DNA from: UBA5109 sp964606735
GTDB taxonomy: Bacteria > Pseudomonadota > Gammaproteobacteria > Pseudomonadales > Pseudohongiellaceae
Reading direction: 5' to 3'
NCBI GenBank assembly: GCA_964606735.1
Contig: CAZSHI010000001.1
Coordinates: 62,001-126,000 of the forward strand
DNA length: 64,000 nucleotides
Positions within the stretch are counted from its first letter, which is position 1; every line of letters starts with the position of its first letter. The notes beneath the pieces are model-generated. The model did no database searches and was not told the DNA's origin. It saw only the letters and a list, made by a program, of their open reading frames with translations. This document shows, one piece after another, positions 45,574 to 54,254 of the stretch. The position numbers and the translations under genes are program-made.

Positions 45574-47130
45574 TCAGTAAGAGTAATAGTACCGGAGATC
45601 CACACGGCCCTGATTGACCAGTTCGCCATCCGCGAAATGTGGCCTGAATTTGGCCATTCTCAGGTAGTTACCCAGTATCTGTTCGATCTGCCGGGATTCT
45701 GGCCGCTCATTTCCAGTGAATTCCACTTTTTGCGGATTGCCCACATCATCAAGCTCAAAGCTCACATCGATGTAACCCCGGTATTCCAGTTCAGCATTCA
45801 AGGGGAGCCCCGAACTCCTACGCGTATAGGGATGGGTTGCCGAGCGGGGAATCTGGCGCGGTATAGCAAGATTCAGGGAGCTATCTATTTGTTGTGCCGT
45901 AAAGCCGGCAGAGGCCAGTTCATCATAAGCTTCTGCATAATAACCCTGGGCGGCCTGAACCCTGCCGTACGCCAGGTTCCAGTCGCCCATTTCAATCAGG
46001 GCGGCCCCCAGCATTCTGGATGGAGCCTCCACGGTTCGCATGATATCGATGATATAGCGCAGTGCATTGCGACCACTTTCATAGCTTTGATCCAGCCGGT
46101 TCTGCGATAGGCGGTATTCCTGAACACGTGAATTTTCATAATTGGGAATGAAGGTATTAATGTAATTTTCGTAGTCAACTTCCTGTTTGGTGATGTAGGA
46201 CAGACCAGCTATGCGGCGGGCAATCTGGGCTATGGAATCAAGACTGGGAGAATCGCTGGCAATAATGTCGCGCTGTGAATCCTCATAAAGACTGGACACC
46301 CTCAACAGGCGAACATCTTCTACATCTCTGGGTGCTAAATCCCTGATGTCGCCATTGAAGATGGCCTCCATTGTTGGGTCTATATAGGTTAAAGGGCTTT
46401 GGTTACTCATGCGCATGGTGTTTTCAACCCCACCCCACTGGAGTTCCTGACCTATGGCAGGATTGGCCATACGCTCAACTTGTTGCTGCGTGCTTAGCAT
46501 GATGTCCATGCCCCGATTTTCTCGCTGAAAATTTTGCATGAAAAAAGAGCTGATATACCAGTCGGCAAGTTCATTGGTGGCACGGACCATTTCCGTGGAG
46601 CCCGGCTCGTAATTCTGCTGATGCAGATAATGTTCATACTCTTGCCAGCGTGTGCTGTTCCCCAAATCTCCCATAGCGATATAACTCTGGATGATTTTTT
46701 CGGTAATGATTAACTGGTCCATGTTATGCAGGCCATCCTGGATCTTCATGATCTGCAGGGCTGAGTCATAGTGGGCAATCGCCTCTTCATGTCGTCCCAA
46801 AGACTGGTTGGCGTCACCCAGACTCAGGTATTGCTCGAGCAGTTCAAAGTTGTAGGGGTTATTGGTCTGCTGCACAATACGATCGATTTCTGATTGATAG
46901 GAAACAATGGTTGACAGGGCAGTCCGGTAGTCTTCGTTTGTTTCGTCGGCTTCAGAAAGCGGGGTTCCGGTTGTCAGAACAGCGTCAGTGACCAGGGTGA
47001 CATCAAAAACCAGCCGGGTAGTGTCAATGGGCACCTGTGCCTGCATGGAAACCGGGCACAGACCCAAAAGCAAAGCGCCCAGAAAAGGTGTACTTGTTAA
47101 TTGTCTTATGTGCATGGCAATAAAGTTCAT
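45574..47130 (-). CDS. Exported TPR protein with TonB-C-like end, paralog B
   Basis: A 518-residue paralog of the adjacent protein: signal peptide (cleavage near MQAQ), TPR-like helices (LGDANQSLGRHEEAIAHYD), a long helical middle and a TonB-C-like last domain (GYIDVSFELDDVGNPQ, MAKFRPHF) ending LRYYYSY. AGAGG lies 4 bp before the ATG at 47130; a second ATG five codons later is possible. It is 69 bp upstream of paralog A and starts the unit that ends in the amidohydrolase gene. Function unknown. Confidence 0.72.
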   Translation of the reverse strand: MNFIAMHIRQLTSTPFLGALLLGLCPVSMQAQVPIDTTRLVFDVTLVTDAVLTTGTPLSEADETNEDYRTALSTIVSYQSEIDRIVQQTNNPYNFELLEQYLSLGDANQSLGRHEEAIAHYDSALQIMKIQDGLHNMDQLIITEKIIQSYIAMGDLGNSTRWQEYEHYLHQQNYEPGSTEMVRATNELADWYISSFFMQNFQRENRGMDIMLSTQQQVERMANPAIGQELQWGGVENTMRMSNQSPLTYIDPTMEAIFNGDIRDLAPRDVEDVRLLRVSSLYEDSQRDIIASDSPSLDSIAQIARRIAGLSYITKQEVDYENYINTFIPNYENSRVQEYRLSQNRLDQSYESGRNALRYIIDIMRTVEAPSRMLGAALIEMGDWNLAYGRVQAAQGYYAEAYDELASAGFTAQQIDSSLNLAIPRQIPRSATHPYTRRSSGLPLNAELEYRGYIDVSFELDDVGNPQKVEFTGNERPESRQIEQILGNYLRMAKFRPHFADGELVNQGRVDLRYYYSY

Positions 47131-47348
47131 GAGACCTCTGTGAAGCGTTATTCCACCGGGCGAAAAGACGCAAAAATCTCGAAAAACTCTGATTCGAGTT
47201 TTCTAGAATAAACCTGTTTTTTTTAAGCGTCCAGAAATTTGCATTGTTTCCCCCAGAAAATATAGTGTTTTTCATGCGTGGCTTTTATACTGAGCATTGC
47301 TTTGTTTAAATTCCGCTAATGAAAAAGAAGCAGTTGAATGGAGTAACT

Positions 47349-48329
47349 ATGAAAGCAGCATCAATGATAAAAACAGCAGTGATTTCAGCATCGCTGAGTA
47401 TCCCTGCAGGTGCTCTGGCTCAGAATTTTGTAGGCTGGCTGGACTATAACGGTGGTGGTGATCAGTGGCAGCGTAATAAAGCGCGTTTGCAGGAATTCGG
47501 TGAACAGTTTGATACCGCCTGGGAAATGTACCAGTATCTTGAAAGGCAGGCCGGTGGTGGTGATGAGCTGAGTTGGGCAGATATTGCACAGCCTGAATAC
47601 GACTGGACAGGCGTTTATACAAGAACCCGGGGTGGCCTTTCCTTTGACCCGGATATAGGCCCTAATGAAACGACGGCACAGCTTACCGAGGCGGGTGCAG
47701 CAGCCCGCCAGGAAAAAATTGATCTGATGGCAGCCATCGGTGGGGAATATGACCCCATTTCAGATTGCCGTCCTCCGGGTCATCCGCGCTGGGCATCAGA
47801 GCCTTTCTTACATGACTTTGTGGTTACTCCTGGCCAGACCTATTTGATCAATGAAATGGTCAATGACATTCGCCGGGTATATACCGATGGTCGTGACCAT
47901 ACCCTGCCCGAGGATGCCTATCCCTCCTGGAATGGCGATACCATTGGATTCTGGGATGATGGTGCCTTGATCATGCATACCACTTATCTGAATGCAGGTC
48001 AGTATCAGCGAGGTACCCAACCGAATTATTCCGACCAGGTAGAGGTGGTGGAGCGCTGGCGTAAAGTAGACGGTATTAATCTAGAAGCCGATTTCTGGGT
48101 TTTCGACCCGGTTAACCTGGCCGAACCCTGGTATACCCGTCAGGCCTGGATTGAACTGGAAAATGACGACCACTTATTACGTATTCGTTACTGGTGGTGT
48201 GGTGAGAACCAGAATAACGACATCATCATCACTGATGATGGTAACAGCCAGTTTCCGGATTTTGATTTTCTTGATAACGATGCGGAAATCAGCACAGATG
48301 AAAATGTGCAGCGCTTCGGTCAAGAATAA
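47349..48329 (+). CDS. Exported protein distantly related to the IWMDGREHP family
   Basis: A 326-residue protein with a Sec signal peptide (cleavage near ALAQ). Its centre keeps the family pattern in diverged form: YPSWNGDTIGFWDDGALIMH and TTYLNAGQYQRG followed by SDQVEVVERW. It is tryptophan-rich and acidic. The start at 47349 follows GGAG 5 bp upstream; ATG at 47319 is in frame but has no ribosome site. The DUF6152 gene follows after 25 bp, so they form a pair. Function unknown. Confidence 0.7.
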   Translation: MKAASMIKTAVISASLSIPAGALAQNFVGWLDYNGGGDQWQRNKARLQEFGEQFDTAWEMYQYLERQAGGGDELSWADIAQPEYDWTGVYTRTRGGLSFDPDIGPNETTAQLTEAGAAARQEKIDLMAAIGGEYDPISDCRPPGHPRWASEPFLHDFVVTPGQTYLINEMVNDIRRVYTDGRDHTLPEDAYPSWNGDTIGFWDDGALIMHTTYLNAGQYQRGTQPNYSDQVEVVERWRKVDGINLEADFWVFDPVNLAEPWYTRQAWIELENDDHLLRIRYWWCGENQNNDIIITDDGNSQFPDFDFLDNDAEISTDENVQRFGQE

Positions 48330-48354
48330 ATAACGATTTTAGAGGAGGTTTCAA

Positions 48355-48750
48355 ATGCAGAAATTATTAACAACAGGTGCCTTATTGCTTGGCCTGACCA
48401 GTTTGCCGGTGGCAGCTCACCATTCTGCCGCCATGTTTGATGACACCAGACTGGTAGAGGTCTCGGGTGTGGTCAAGGAATTTCAGTACACCAATCCACA
48501 TTCCTGGTTGATTATTGATGTCACCAATGATGATGGCTCGGTCACTACCTGGGGATTTGAGGCTGAAGGCCCCAGTTCCCTGATGCGAGCAGGTATTCGT
48601 CGCAGTGACCTGCCTGCCGGTACGCCGATCACCATTCGAGGCAACCCCATGAAAGATGGCCGACCGGCTGCCGCCTGGGTTGATGCGGTTGTTAACGGAC
48701 AGACCCTGAACCCGCTGAATGGTTTTGCCATTAACCCTGCTGATGAATAA
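48355..48750 (+). CDS. DUF6152 small exported protein
   Basis: A 131-residue protein with a signal peptide (cleavage near VAAH) and a mature start HHSAAMFDDT that is typical of DUF6152, then an OB-like beta domain (VSGVVKEFQYTNPHSWL and ITIRGNPMKDGRPAA). The amino-terminal HH after cleavage could bind a metal. Function unknown. A ribosome site GAGGAGG lies before the ATG, and a terminator follows the stop. Confidence 0.8.
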   Translation: MQKLLTTGALLLGLTSLPVAAHHSAAMFDDTRLVEVSGVVKEFQYTNPHSWLIIDVTNDDGSVTTWGFEAEGPSSLMRAGIRRSDLPAGTPITIRGNPMKDGRPAAAWVDAVVNGQTLNPLNGFAINPADE

Positions 48751-48771
48751 ATAATCATCGATCTGAAAAAG

Positions 48772-48799
48772 CCCGGTTATGGTTAACCGGGTTTTTTTT
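48772..48799 (+). terminator. Rho-independent terminator after the DUF6152 gene
   Basis: Stem CCCGGTTA (48772-48779), loop TGGT, stem TAACCGGG (48784-48791), then eight T. Confidence 0.92.
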
Positions 48800-48913
48800 G
48801 GCTAGAAATTCAGCTTCACATAGCATTTTTCTTGCACTTGCCTGTAATTGCTCATTTTTTAAAATAGGCTTAGAGTAGGCAGCATTCAGATGCTAAATAA
48901 ATAGCGGGGCACA

Positions 48914-50620
48914 ATGTCTAGGCCTATTTACTTTCATAAGAGCTGTTCATACCGTATTTGGCGCTGCCTCGGCTGCTGTTTTCTGTTTCTGGCTTGGCCG
49001 CTTGATGCTGCCGAGCTGGAATCTGCCCTGGCCGCACTAGAAGCGGGCAACGGGCAACAGGCATTCAGCGAGTTAAGTGAACTGGCTGAGGAGGGAAACC
49101 CCCAAGCCCAGGTCAACCTTGCCAAGCTCTATATAGAAGGCGAGGTCGTTGAGCAGGATGTGGGTGAGGCAAATCGCCTGTATGCCCTGGCCGCTGAAGC
49201 CGGCAACCCCGAGGCTCTGGTTTATCAGGGGGATCTCAGTTTTGCGGGTGTGGAAGGTGTTCCAGACATGGAGTCTGCCATCGCGCTTTATGAAGCAGCT
49301 GCCGATCAGGACTACCCGCCTGCCTATGTGAAACTGGCCTTTATGTATCTCAACGGTCAGGGTGTAGAAAGGGATTACGATGAGGCCGTTGATTTATTCA
49401 ACGAGGCGGCTGCACAGGGTGATAATCAGGCACTGGTCAGTCTGGGCAACCTGTATCTGAATGGTGAGGGCGTTGAGCAGGATCTTGAAGAGGCTTTCGG
49501 GTTTTACCAGCAGGCCAGCGATGCCGGATTTGCCCCGGCACAAATGAACCTTGGCAATTTGTATTACCAGGGTAGTGGTGTTGCCCAGGATTTTGATCAG
49601 GCTGTCGCACTTTATCGCGCTGCTGCCGATCAGGCCTATCCCCCTGCTCAGGTTGCCCTTGCGAATCTTTATGTGGATGGCTATCTCGTTGAGCAGGATT
49701 ATGAGGAAGCCGTCAGACTCTATACAGCTGCTGCTGATGAGAGCAATGCTCAGGCGATCTACTGGCTGGGCTGGATGTATGAAAATGCTTTGGGCGTGGA
49801 TGAAGACTTCAATCAGGCGCTTAGGCTGTATGAAAGGGCGGCAGATTTTGGCAGCGCGCGGGCTCAATATACCCTGGGAATGAAGTACGACAGGGGAGAG
49901 GGTTATCCGCAAAATGCCACCATAGCAGCCAGCCTGTTCCAGCTGGCATCGCAACAGGAATTCACCTTGGCGCAGGTTGCCCTGGCTAACAAACATTATC
50001 TCGGACAGGGAATTCCGCAAAATTTCAGCGAGGCCTTGCGGCTTTACAATCTGGCAGCCAACAAACAAAACCCTGAAGCACAAACCAATCTGGGGGTGAT
50101 GTATGCCAACGGACAGGGAGTCAATCAGGATTTTGCAGAGGCGGTCAGGCTCTACCGGCTTGCTGTCGCTCAGGATTATGCACAGGGCATGTTAAATCTG
50201 GGCTGGATGTATGCCAATGGGCTGGGTGTGGAACAGGATTTTGCCGAGGCTTTGGCTATTTATCAGCAGGCAGCAGAACAGAATAATGCACAGGCCATGC
50301 TGAATCTGGGCATGTTGTATGTGAATGCTCAGGGAACGCCGCAGGACCTGGAAGCGGCAGTGAGTAATTTCAGAGCTGCAGCCACGCTGGGTTACGCCCC
50401 GGCACAGGCAAATCTGGCGATCATGTATGCCAATGGCCTGGGGGTGCCCATGCCCTCCTTGGTGGATGCCTATATGTGGGCTCAACTGGCAGCAGAACAG
50501 AATAATCAGCAAGCACAGGCTTATCTGCAAGACCTGGAATCCCGCTTAAGTTCCGAGCAGATTGTTGAAGCCATGGAAAAAGCGCGAGTCTGCGCTGAGA
50601 GTAATTTTTCGGATTGCTAG
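48914..50620 (+). CDS. Exported Sel1-repeat protein with 13 repeats
   Basis: A 568-residue protein with an N-terminal signal segment (LGCCFLFLAWPLDAAE) and about 13 consecutive 36-residue Sel1 repeats (pattern A-NLG-MY-NG-GV-QDF-EA-RLY--AA), which fill nearly the whole mature chain, then a C-terminal cap with Cys residues (RVCAESNFSDC). Sel1 proteins are solenoid scaffolds for protein-protein contact, often in envelope stress or cell-surface assembly. It is a single gene; its stop lies 1 bp from the stop of the convergent gene. Confidence 0.87.
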   Translation: MSRPIYFHKSCSYRIWRCLGCCFLFLAWPLDAAELESALAALEAGNGQQAFSELSELAEEGNPQAQVNLAKLYIEGEVVEQDVGEANRLYALAAEAGNPEALVYQGDLSFAGVEGVPDMESAIALYEAAADQDYPPAYVKLAFMYLNGQGVERDYDEAVDLFNEAAAQGDNQALVSLGNLYLNGEGVEQDLEEAFGFYQQASDAGFAPAQMNLGNLYYQGSGVAQDFDQAVALYRAAADQAYPPAQVALANLYVDGYLVEQDYEEAVRLYTAAADESNAQAIYWLGWMYENALGVDEDFNQALRLYERAADFGSARAQYTLGMKYDRGEGYPQNATIAASLFQLASQQEFTLAQVALANKHYLGQGIPQNFSEALRLYNLAANKQNPEAQTNLGVMYANGQGVNQDFAEAVRLYRLAVAQDYAQGMLNLGWMYANGLGVEQDFAEALAIYQQAAEQNNAQAMLNLGMLYVNAQGTPQDLEAAVSNFRAAATLGYAPAQANLAIMYANGLGVPMPSLVDAYMWAQLAAEQNNQQAQAYLQDLESRLSSEQIVEAMEKARVCAESNFSDC

Positions 50621-50621
50621 T

Positions 50622-51425
50622 TCAGATTGAACAGGGGCGAGGGCTCCAGCTGCTGTCATCTGACTCGCGACGAAAATTACTGCTGGTGATATGGTCCACT
50701 ATCAGGTTCATGGGGTCCCTGACGATCGTCGTAACGATGAGCCATTCTGTGCCATCGGGTTCCCTCAAGGTATTGTAGTATTCCTTCATGGTCGTTTCCC
50801 CGCTGTAAGGAACCCCGTTTTTACGCAGAAAGCCAGGCAGCAGATTGCTGGTCTCAACATACAGTTTCCCGCCCATCATTTCAGTGGCAGGTTGTCTTGC
50901 CAGTGCTCTGCCACCGCCAACACCGGGGTTCAGGATGGCGCGCATGGGATCGAATCCACCGACGTATTCCCATTGAGCAACGGAGAGGCCCTGTAGTGAT
51001 GGAGCACTCGCAGCAGGTACATTGTCGAAATGCAGCAGTCGAGTCTGCTCACCGGCATCAGTATCAATACGCAGGGTGTCGGCATCTTCCCAGGTAATAT
51101 GCAGGCGGCCCGGTTCACGCAGCAAGCGAGGAGCACCAAAAGCCTGACAGGCAAGACCATCACGTCTGAGCTGATCGAGATCGACTGCCAGTGCCGCATC
51201 CTGTGCACGTTGAGACAGGGGCAGGCCTTCAAAATTACCAACCGGTGGGGTGATCATGCGGATATGCCAGTCTTCGGTCACGACAGAGACCCAGTAACCG
51301 GTCAGATCAACGGGGGCGAAACGCTGGTAAATGGAGTCGTCCTGCTGGGCACTGACAGGGAGTGACAGTAGTGCCAGAAGGGTCGAAATTGAAATAACAG
51401 CCTTGAATTTTGGGTAGCCAATCAT
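50622..51425 (-). CDS. Exported protein distantly related to the IWMDGREHP family
   Basis: A 267-residue protein with a signal peptide (cleavage near VSAQ). It keeps a diverged form of the family's second half: ETSNLLPGFLRKNGVPYSGE instead of TTTHLKWGWIRRNG, followed by TTMKEYY and a WLIVTTIVRDP strand. It is the last gene of the unit lectin, IWMDGREHP paralog, MBL-fold protein, this gene, starting 11 bp after the MBL gene. It has no known function. Confidence 0.68.
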   Translation of the reverse strand: MIGYPKFKAVISISTLLALLSLPVSAQQDDSIYQRFAPVDLTGYWVSVVTEDWHIRMITPPVGNFEGLPLSQRAQDAALAVDLDQLRRDGLACQAFGAPRLLREPGRLHITWEDADTLRIDTDAGEQTRLLHFDNVPAASAPSLQGLSVAQWEYVGGFDPMRAILNPGVGGGRALARQPATEMMGGKLYVETSNLLPGFLRKNGVPYSGETTMKEYYNTLREPDGTEWLIVTTIVRDPMNLIVDHITSSNFRRESDDSSWSPRPCSI

Positions 51426-51436
51426 AAGTTTTCTGC

Positions 51437-52429
51437 CTAATTTTGCTGTGCAGCAAATTCCTCGTAAACGGCCTCCAGGAACATATCAACACTCCATTCC
51501 TCTCTGCCATAGCGTCCTTCCCAACCCAGAACGGGGTGGGCTTCTTTAACGCCATCCAAATCCCGACCTTCCTCGACGATGAGCCGCTGCAGACGATCGC
51601 GGATGATATAGGTCATATCCCGGTATTCAACCAGGTCGGCTTCATCGGAAATATAGCCGTGCCCAGGGATGATGTAGGTACCCCCTTCCATCAAGTCATC
51701 CGGGATAGTGATGTCTAGCATGCGATCCAGAGCAGCAATAAGGCCCTGGAAGGAGCCGCCACGGCTGTAGTCCACCATCGGCAGGCTGCTGGTTGTATAT
51801 ATATCGCCGCTGACCAGAACGTTTGAACCCCGGAAATAGACAATGCTGTCACCTTCTGTATGGGCATTGGGCATGTGGATGACATCAATGCCTTCACCAT
51901 TGAAAATGAAGCCGCGCTGTCCTTCGTAATAGCCATCGGTAGGCCAGGCTTCCTGCGGATAAATCTGTTCACCACCGGGTCCGCGCGCAACGCTCATGCC
52001 AAAAAGCACAGTTTCCTGAGCCAATACATTGACCTGGGCACCTCTTTCAGCTCCGCGAGGACGCCCTCCCGGCAAGGGCCCCAGAACAGCATTGCCGCCG
52101 ACATGCTGTGCCCCAATGGACGTATTGATGATATAGCGGATAGGTCTGTCAGAGAGGCTGGCGATGGCATCGACAACTTGCTGACCAAAACCTTCAGCGC
52201 CGGTATCAACCACGACAATGCCCTGCTCACCAATCTGTACGGCAATATTGCCGCCGAGGCCTGCGATAAGCCAGACCTTGCCCTGTACATGAATAAGCTC
52301 CATCTCACCGGCAACTTCAGGTTCCTGAGGTATGGGTTGAGCAAATGTCTTCACCACTGAGGATAGCAGTAGCAGGCAGAAAAGCGCCGCGCCTTTGGGT
52401 ACCGGCAGGATCAATTTTGAAGGTCTCAT
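51437..52429 (-). CDS. Metallo-beta-lactamase-fold protein with degenerate metal site
   Basis: A 330-residue exported protein (signal near residue 30, KTFAQ). The MBL fold is recognisable (GNIAVQIGEQGIVVVDTG, NAHTEGDSIVYF, IPGHGYISD), but the HxHxDH motif reads S104-I-G106-A-Q108-H109 (NTSIGAQHVGGN), so three of the four first-motif ligands are gone. His in NAHTEGD and in GHGYIS remain. It may bind one metal or none and may have a different activity. Its ATG overlaps the stop of the upstream paralog gene (ATGA), so translation is coupled. The true start is 52429; the open frame upstream is inside that gene. Confidence 0.78.
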   Translation of the reverse strand: MRPSKLILPVPKGAALFCLLLLSSVVKTFAQPIPQEPEVAGEMELIHVQGKVWLIAGLGGNIAVQIGEQGIVVVDTGAEGFGQQVVDAIASLSDRPIRYIINTSIGAQHVGGNAVLGPLPGGRPRGAERGAQVNVLAQETVLFGMSVARGPGGEQIYPQEAWPTDGYYEGQRGFIFNGEGIDVIHMPNAHTEGDSIVYFRGSNVLVSGDIYTTSSLPMVDYSRGGSFQGLIAALDRMLDITIPDDLMEGGTYIIPGHGYISDEADLVEYRDMTYIIRDRLQRLIVEEGRDLDGVKEAHPVLGWEGRYGREEWSVDMFLEAVYEEFAAQQN

Positions 52430-53337
52430 TGGATTAGTTGTTCCCTGTATTCCGGATAGGCTGTTTCTTCCCCGCCGAGGGTGGATTCGACAGGCACACC
52501 AATTTCTTCGGCCCATTCACCAATAAAGGGATTTTCACCCGGCAGGTAATGCGGCACATAGTGCTTTTCGGGACGGGCAATTTCAGCACGCGGTAGACAT
52601 TGTGCAAAAACGCCATTACCGGCATCCGCTGCTTCGATGTTTTCCATGGCTGTGGATACGCCCTGCGGCGAGATGACGAAGTCGGCTGATTTTATGTAGG
52701 TATCCGTCAGGTAATAGGGATCATCTACAAACCAGGTGATGGTCAGAACATCGCCATTACGCTGATAGTAAGTGGTTACCGTGGCCTGGTCGCTGCTGGG
52801 TGTTCCATTACGCCGAATCCAGCCCCACTTGAGGTGCGTGGTTGTGGTGATCAGGGTGCCATTTTCCCAGCGGCCAGTGGTAAAGCCAGCCCAGGTGTGC
52901 GGCGCATATTCAGAGGGGTGCTCTCTGCCATCCATCCAGATGGTGCGATCAGCCCGGCGAAAAGTGCCCCCCACGGTGTAGGAAATGATATCCAGGTTGT
53001 AATCCATCTGGGAGGCAATACGCAGATTGGCGGGTCCCCAGAAAGAATAGGTTGAGGGGTGGCGCATGCAGACATGTTCAGGGACACCCAGCAGGGCACT
53101 GTCATAACTCAGTGCCCGGGAGCGTGCCTCTTCATTTATTGGTACTCCGGCGTAGTCGACCAGCGGAGGGCCATCGGCTCTTTCAATAGCATCTTCAATA
53201 AAGCCAAAAAGCGCGGCTACTCCGCCAAGAGACAGGCCAGGTGCAGGCTGGTTCCAGAAGCCGACAATGTCGGCTTCCTGAGCCTGAGTAAAACCGGCTG
53301 GGCAAAGCGCAACCAGTAATAGAAGTCGTTTGAACAT
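52426..53337 (-). CDS. Exported IWMDGREHP-family protein, tandem copy A
   Basis: A 303-residue protein with a signal peptide (cleavage near TQAQ) and the complete family signature: CMRHPSTYSFWGPANLRI, RTIWMDGREHPSEYAPHTW, TTTHLKWGWIRRNG and PHYLPGENPF. Copy B at 54251-55165 is almost the same; bases 52499-53035 match it exactly. It follows the lectin-like gene by 18 bp and is coupled to the MBL gene by ATGA. The function is unknown. The tight operon suggests that lectin, this protein and the MBL-fold protein act on one substrate. Confidence 0.75.
   Translation of the reverse strand: MFKRLLLLVALCPAGFTQAQEADIVGFWNQPAPGLSLGGVAALFGFIEDAIERADGPPLVDYAGVPINEEARSRALSYDSALLGVPEHVCMRHPSTYSFWGPANLRIASQMDYNLDIISYTVGGTFRRADRTIWMDGREHPSEYAPHTWAGFTTGRWENGTLITTTTHLKWGWIRRNGTPSSDQATVTTYYQRNGDVLTITWFVDDPYYLTDTYIKSADFVISPQGVSTAMENIEAADAGNGVFAQCLPRAEIARPEKHYVPHYLPGENPFIGEWAEEIGVPVESTLGGEETAYPEYREQLIQ
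52499..53035 (-). repeat. 537-bp exact direct repeat, copy A
   Basis: Identical base for base, by eye, to 54324-54860 at a constant offset of 1825 bp, without indels. Sequence on both sides inside the same genes differs at many sites. This is what recent gene conversion looks like. Confidence 0.9.
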
Positions 53338-53355
53338 ATCTGCTGTGTCCGGCTA

Positions 53356-54057
53356 TCAGTCTGCCGCGAAGCAGTAATAGCGGCCAGCGCCACCGGTATT
53401 GATCAGTGCCTGTTGGCTGCAACCCTGTGATGGATGAGCGGCACTCCAGGGGGAAAGGCCCGGCCCCAGTGTGCGGCGATCTTCATGCCCCAGCATGGCA
53501 CTGCCTTCATCGCTGGAAGTCCAGTTAGCACAGGTTCTGTCTTCTCCGGTTGGGAAGGCAGTACCGTCAGGCTGGGTACCTGTCAGTACATCATGCTCAA
53601 CACCCAGTTGTAACTCTATTGGAAGCGGGTTGCCCTCATTGTCGAGACCAACATAAGGGATAGGTGCACCGTGTTCATCCAGTGCAGTCATGACAGACAG
53701 GTTATTGGATTCTTCATTGTGTAATTCATTCAGGTTTCTAGCGATCAGGTCACCGTTGGCGTTGTACCAAGGGCCGTTACCAATTCGGTCACGGGCATTA
53801 ACAGCATTGGGGCCCTGTGTGCTCAAGTAGGCGCGCCAGGTACGGTTGCCTGCGCCAGCTACAGCTGCCAGAGCCTGACAGCGTGCATCGGCACCGGCCA
53901 GGCCACCCAGGTTACCACCCATGCCAGAACCTGCACTGGTGATAAAAAAGCTCATTTGCTGCTGTGCGGCAGCTCCCCTGACCTGTGCAACACCCGTTGT
54001 GCTGGCTGCCAGGGCAATCAGTGCCATTAAACTTAGGCCAATTCTAGAAAACTTCAT
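53356..54057 (-). CDS. Exported lectin-like protein (DUF1554/endostatin-like fold)
   Basis: A 233-residue protein with a signal peptide (cleavage near GVAQ). The mature part has FFITSAGSGMGGNLGGLAGA followed by a Cys-x-ALA segment (ARCQALAAV), TWRAYLST, DRIGNGPWYN, and C-terminal GAGRYYCFAAD. This pattern occurs in bacterial proteins of the collagen-XV/XVIII-endostatin-like or DUF1554 lectin group. It may bind glycans, but this is not shown. AGGAG lies 6 bp before the ATG. It heads the operon to 50622. A 13-codon relic of a second copy lies upstream of paralog B. Confidence 0.72.
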   Translation of the reverse strand: MKFSRIGLSLMALIALAASTTGVAQVRGAAAQQQMSFFITSAGSGMGGNLGGLAGADARCQALAAVAGAGNRTWRAYLSTQGPNAVNARDRIGNGPWYNANGDLIARNLNELHNEESNNLSVMTALDEHGAPIPYVGLDNEGNPLPIELQLGVEHDVLTGTQPDGTAFPTGEDRTCANWTSSDEGSAMLGHEDRRTLGPGLSPWSAAHPSQGCSQQALINTGGAGRYYCFAAD

Positions 54058-54070
54058 CGTCTGCTCCTGA

Positions 54071-54149
54071 TTTGTTGTTATAGGAGGGTTAATTTAACTT
54101 TGACTCGAAGCGCCAAAGAATACCCGCAGTGTATGGGGCTGTCCAGCCT
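54071..54149 (-). repeat. Upstream-region repeat, copy A (before the lectin gene)
   Basis: About 79 bases upstream of the lectin gene resemble 55229-55307 (shared words GGGTTAAT, CGAAGC, AAGAATACC and ATGGGGCTGTCCAGCCT). The unit's promoter and leader were therefore duplicated with it. I could not locate the promoter boxes with confidence. Confidence 0.7.
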
Positions 54150-54254
54150 ATTAGAAGAATCAGCTTGTTTGGGTTTAAGTAAGGGAAAAACAAAGGGCAG
54201 GGTCAAGGGTGCCACTTGCTGCTGACCCAGCAAAGTTTTATTTGTTAAGCTCAT
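54078..54254 (-). pseudogene. Vestigial frame at the ATGA overlap after copy B
   Basis: Copy B ends in the same ATGA overlap as copy A, but the frame that follows gives only a 58-residue product unlike the MBL protein (start MSLTNKTLLGQQQ). This start codon is most simply a remnant of a lost or never-copied MBL partner. Confidence 0.4.

Noticed and set aside
49394..50083. Long antisense frame inside the Sel1 gene
   Set aside because: It results from the repeat structure and codon bias of the Sel1 gene; the translation shows no domain.
48914..50620. Regularly repeated DNA that could be mistaken for a CRISPR or satellite array
   Set aside because: The period of about 108 bases is one 36-residue Sel1 repeat in a single open frame; the bases are not conserved the way CRISPR repeats are.
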